Shown here piece by piece: positions 14,760-15,975 of a DNA stretch of 15,975 bases (positions are counted from its first letter, which is position 1; every line of letters begins with the position of its first letter). Made by a program: the position numbers and the translations under genes. The DNA is from Planococcaceae bacterium UBA3378 (GTDB lineage: Bacteria > Bacillota > Bacilli > Bacillales_A > Planococcaceae): assembly GCA_002359075.1 (NCBI GenBank), contig DEQA01000125.1:1-15975 (forward strand), written 5' to 3'. The notes under the pieces were generated by a model. It searched no databases. It was not told the DNA's origin and saw only the letters and a program-made list of their open reading frames with translations.

Positions 14760-14798
14760 ATCGAATGGTTTATCATTAAACCATTCGATTATTTATTT
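14760..14798 (+). terminator. Terminator of the Nramp-like operon
   Basis: TCGAATGGTTTA (14761-14772) pairs perfectly with TAAACCATTCGA (14777-14788) around TCAT, extended by the flanking A/T pair, followed by T-rich TTATTTATTTT. It separates the operon from the regulator gene. Confidence 0.9.
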
Positions 14799-14815
14799 TG
14801 AGGGATGTGAAATAT

Positions 14816-15975
14816 ATGCTGGAGGTTGGGTTCATCGGCCCTCTTTGGATAGAAAAAACAATCAAAAGTTGTTTTGCTATGTTTCCACATTTAGATGTAC
14901 AATATCGTTTATCAGACGAGATATATGATGCACTTGTTTTCACATGCGAATTAGCAGAAGAGATGGATTGTCTCCTCTTTTCCAGCCGTGCCACGTATCA
15001 ATTAGTGAAGCAATCAATGAAATTGCATGTAGAAAGTTATTATATTCCGCTAAAGGGAGCAGGCCTGTATGAGGCGTTATTTCATTTAACGAGAAATCGG
15101 GATATCCGGATTGTTAGCATCGATGGAATATCCGAACAATATATAGAGTCAGCCATATCTAATATTGACGGAATACGCTTCGAATCGTTCGAATATTTCG
15201 GTAGTTTGGCGGAGCTCGATAAAATTGTTCAACGTCACTTAGAAGTGAAAGCAGAAAAGGAACGGTTTGGCGTGATTACGTCTCTGAAAAAAGTAGAGGA
15301 GGCACTCACGGGGATGAATATCCCGGTCGTATGGCTGAAGCCGACGAGAGAAGATATTATCGTTTGTATTGAACGGATGATGCTGTCTTCCTCACAGCGG
15401 CGACAGCGTGAAAACCAAATCGTGTTTGGAAAGCTTATAGTAACATCTATGGCAAATGAAATGTTAACGGCAAAACAGCGTGTTTTACGAAAAGAAAAGC
15501 TGGAAAGAGACTTGTATAAATATATGGAAGAAATGAATGGCCATATGTTTGAAATAGCCGATAAAGAATATCATTTTATTATTCAGCGCGGGGAATTTGA
15601 AAGAGTAACAGAGGGCTACAAAGTATTGAACCTGTTAAAGGAAATAAAGAATATTAAAGATTATATGCTGCAGATTGGCATAGGTTTTGGCATTTCCATC
15701 CCATCTGCTGTCTTCCATGCTGGCCTCGCCCTTCGCCAGTGCCAGCAATATGCAGCAAATACGGCCTTTATAGTAAATGAAAAAAGGCATGTAATTGGTC
15801 CACTTGAGCTTTATGCGCCGACTGTGTATCAGTTAAGCAAATCAGACGAAAAGGGAAAGTTTAAGGAGAAGCAAATAGAATTATTGAAAATGTACTTGAT
15901 GAAAAATGAGCTGAATCATTTCACCTCAGATGAAGTGGCAACTATACTAAAAGTAACAAAAAGAACTGCAAACCG
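14816..15975 (+). CDS. Probable transcriptional regulator (partial, runs off the window)
   Basis: The frame from ATG 14816 stays open to the window end: 386 complete codons with no stop. The N-terminal half (MLEVGFIGPLWIEKTIKSCF...) resembles PrpR_N-like ligand-sensing domains by pattern only. The middle (about 240-330), with IGIGFGISIPSAVFHAGLAL, looks like the nucleotide-cyclase/GGDEF-like core found in some PucR/CdaR-type activators. The visible end, FTSDEVATILKVTKRTAN, is the start of a helix-turn-helix. A probable regulator of the operon just upstream. GAGGG at 14800-14804 is a modest ribosome binding site. The family name is uncertain; the gene call is firm. Confidence 0.8.
   Translation, partial: MLEVGFIGPLWIEKTIKSCFAMFPHLDVQYRLSDEIYDALVFTCELAEEMDCLLFSSRATYQLVKQSMKLHVESYYIPLKGAGLYEALFHLTRNRDIRIVSIDGISEQYIESAISNIDGIRFESFEYFGSLAELDKIVQRHLEVKAEKERFGVITSLKKVEEALTGMNIPVVWLKPTREDIIVCIERMMLSSSQRRQRENQIVFGKLIVTSMANEMLTAKQRVLRKEKLERDLYKYMEEMNGHMFEIADKEYHFIIQRGEFERVTEGYKVLNLLKEIKNIKDYMLQIGIGFGISIPSAVFHAGLALRQCQQYAANTAFIVNEKRHVIGPLELYAPTVYQLSKSDEKGKFKEKQIELLKMYLMKNELNHFTSDEVATILKVTKRTAN

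Overview
The window looks like the chromosome of a low-GC Gram-positive member of the Bacilli, probably a Lysinibacillus/Solibacillus-type Planococcaceae. The basis is strong AGGAGG-type ribosome binding sites, one TTG start, AT-rich intergenic regions with hairpin plus T-tract terminators, and the local order rnpB - ypsC - ypvA, which I recall as a Bacillus neighbourhood. The genus is an inference; I could not run a search.

Region 1 (1-5836, + strand) is mostly housekeeping. It holds the 3' end of RNase P RNA and its terminator, a PAS-GGDEF-EAL cyclic-di-GMP protein (TTG start) 3 nt ahead of a THUMP-domain RNA methyltransferase (YpsC type), a DinG/XPD-like helicase with an Fe-S cysteine set (YpvA type), and DNA-3-methyladenine glycosylase I (tag). 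Hairpins, most of them good terminators, separate these units.

Region 2 (5821-7242) holds small genes: a four-helix membrane protein on the minus strand, a small YidJ-like GNAT protein, and a three-helix membrane protein. The 6184-6441 gap and the 7243-7409 gap hold no gene I can defend, although a 36-codon frame at 7324-7431 may be a remnant.

Region 3 (7410-11205, - strand) is a self-contained NAD salvage operon. In transcription order it runs: Nudix-type regulator with a C-terminal winged helix (NrtR-like), nicotinamidase (pncA), nicotinate phosphoribosyltransferase (pncB), and a divergent nicotinate-nucleotide adenylyltransferase (nadD-like). Together the enzymes would turn nicotinamide into nicotinic acid, NaMN and then NaAD; the final amidation (NadE) must be encoded elsewhere. 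Two nearly identical 25-bp sites with inverted TAATCA/TGATTA halves lie just downstream of the operon promoter and just upstream of pncA. They are the natural candidates for the regulator's operators.

Region 4 (11206-15975, + strand) is a probable catabolic operon of unknown substrate. It encodes an Nramp-fold transporter that lacks the metal-binding residues of true Nramp proteins, an SDR-type epimerase/dehydratase lacking the usual YxxxK lysine, and a DapA/aldolase-superfamily enzyme translationally coupled to it. After a strong terminator comes a probable regulator, cut off by the window end just as its helix-turn-helix begins. An exact 11-bp tandem repeat sits upstream of the transporter. 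Regions 3 and 4 hold the least explained biology in the window.
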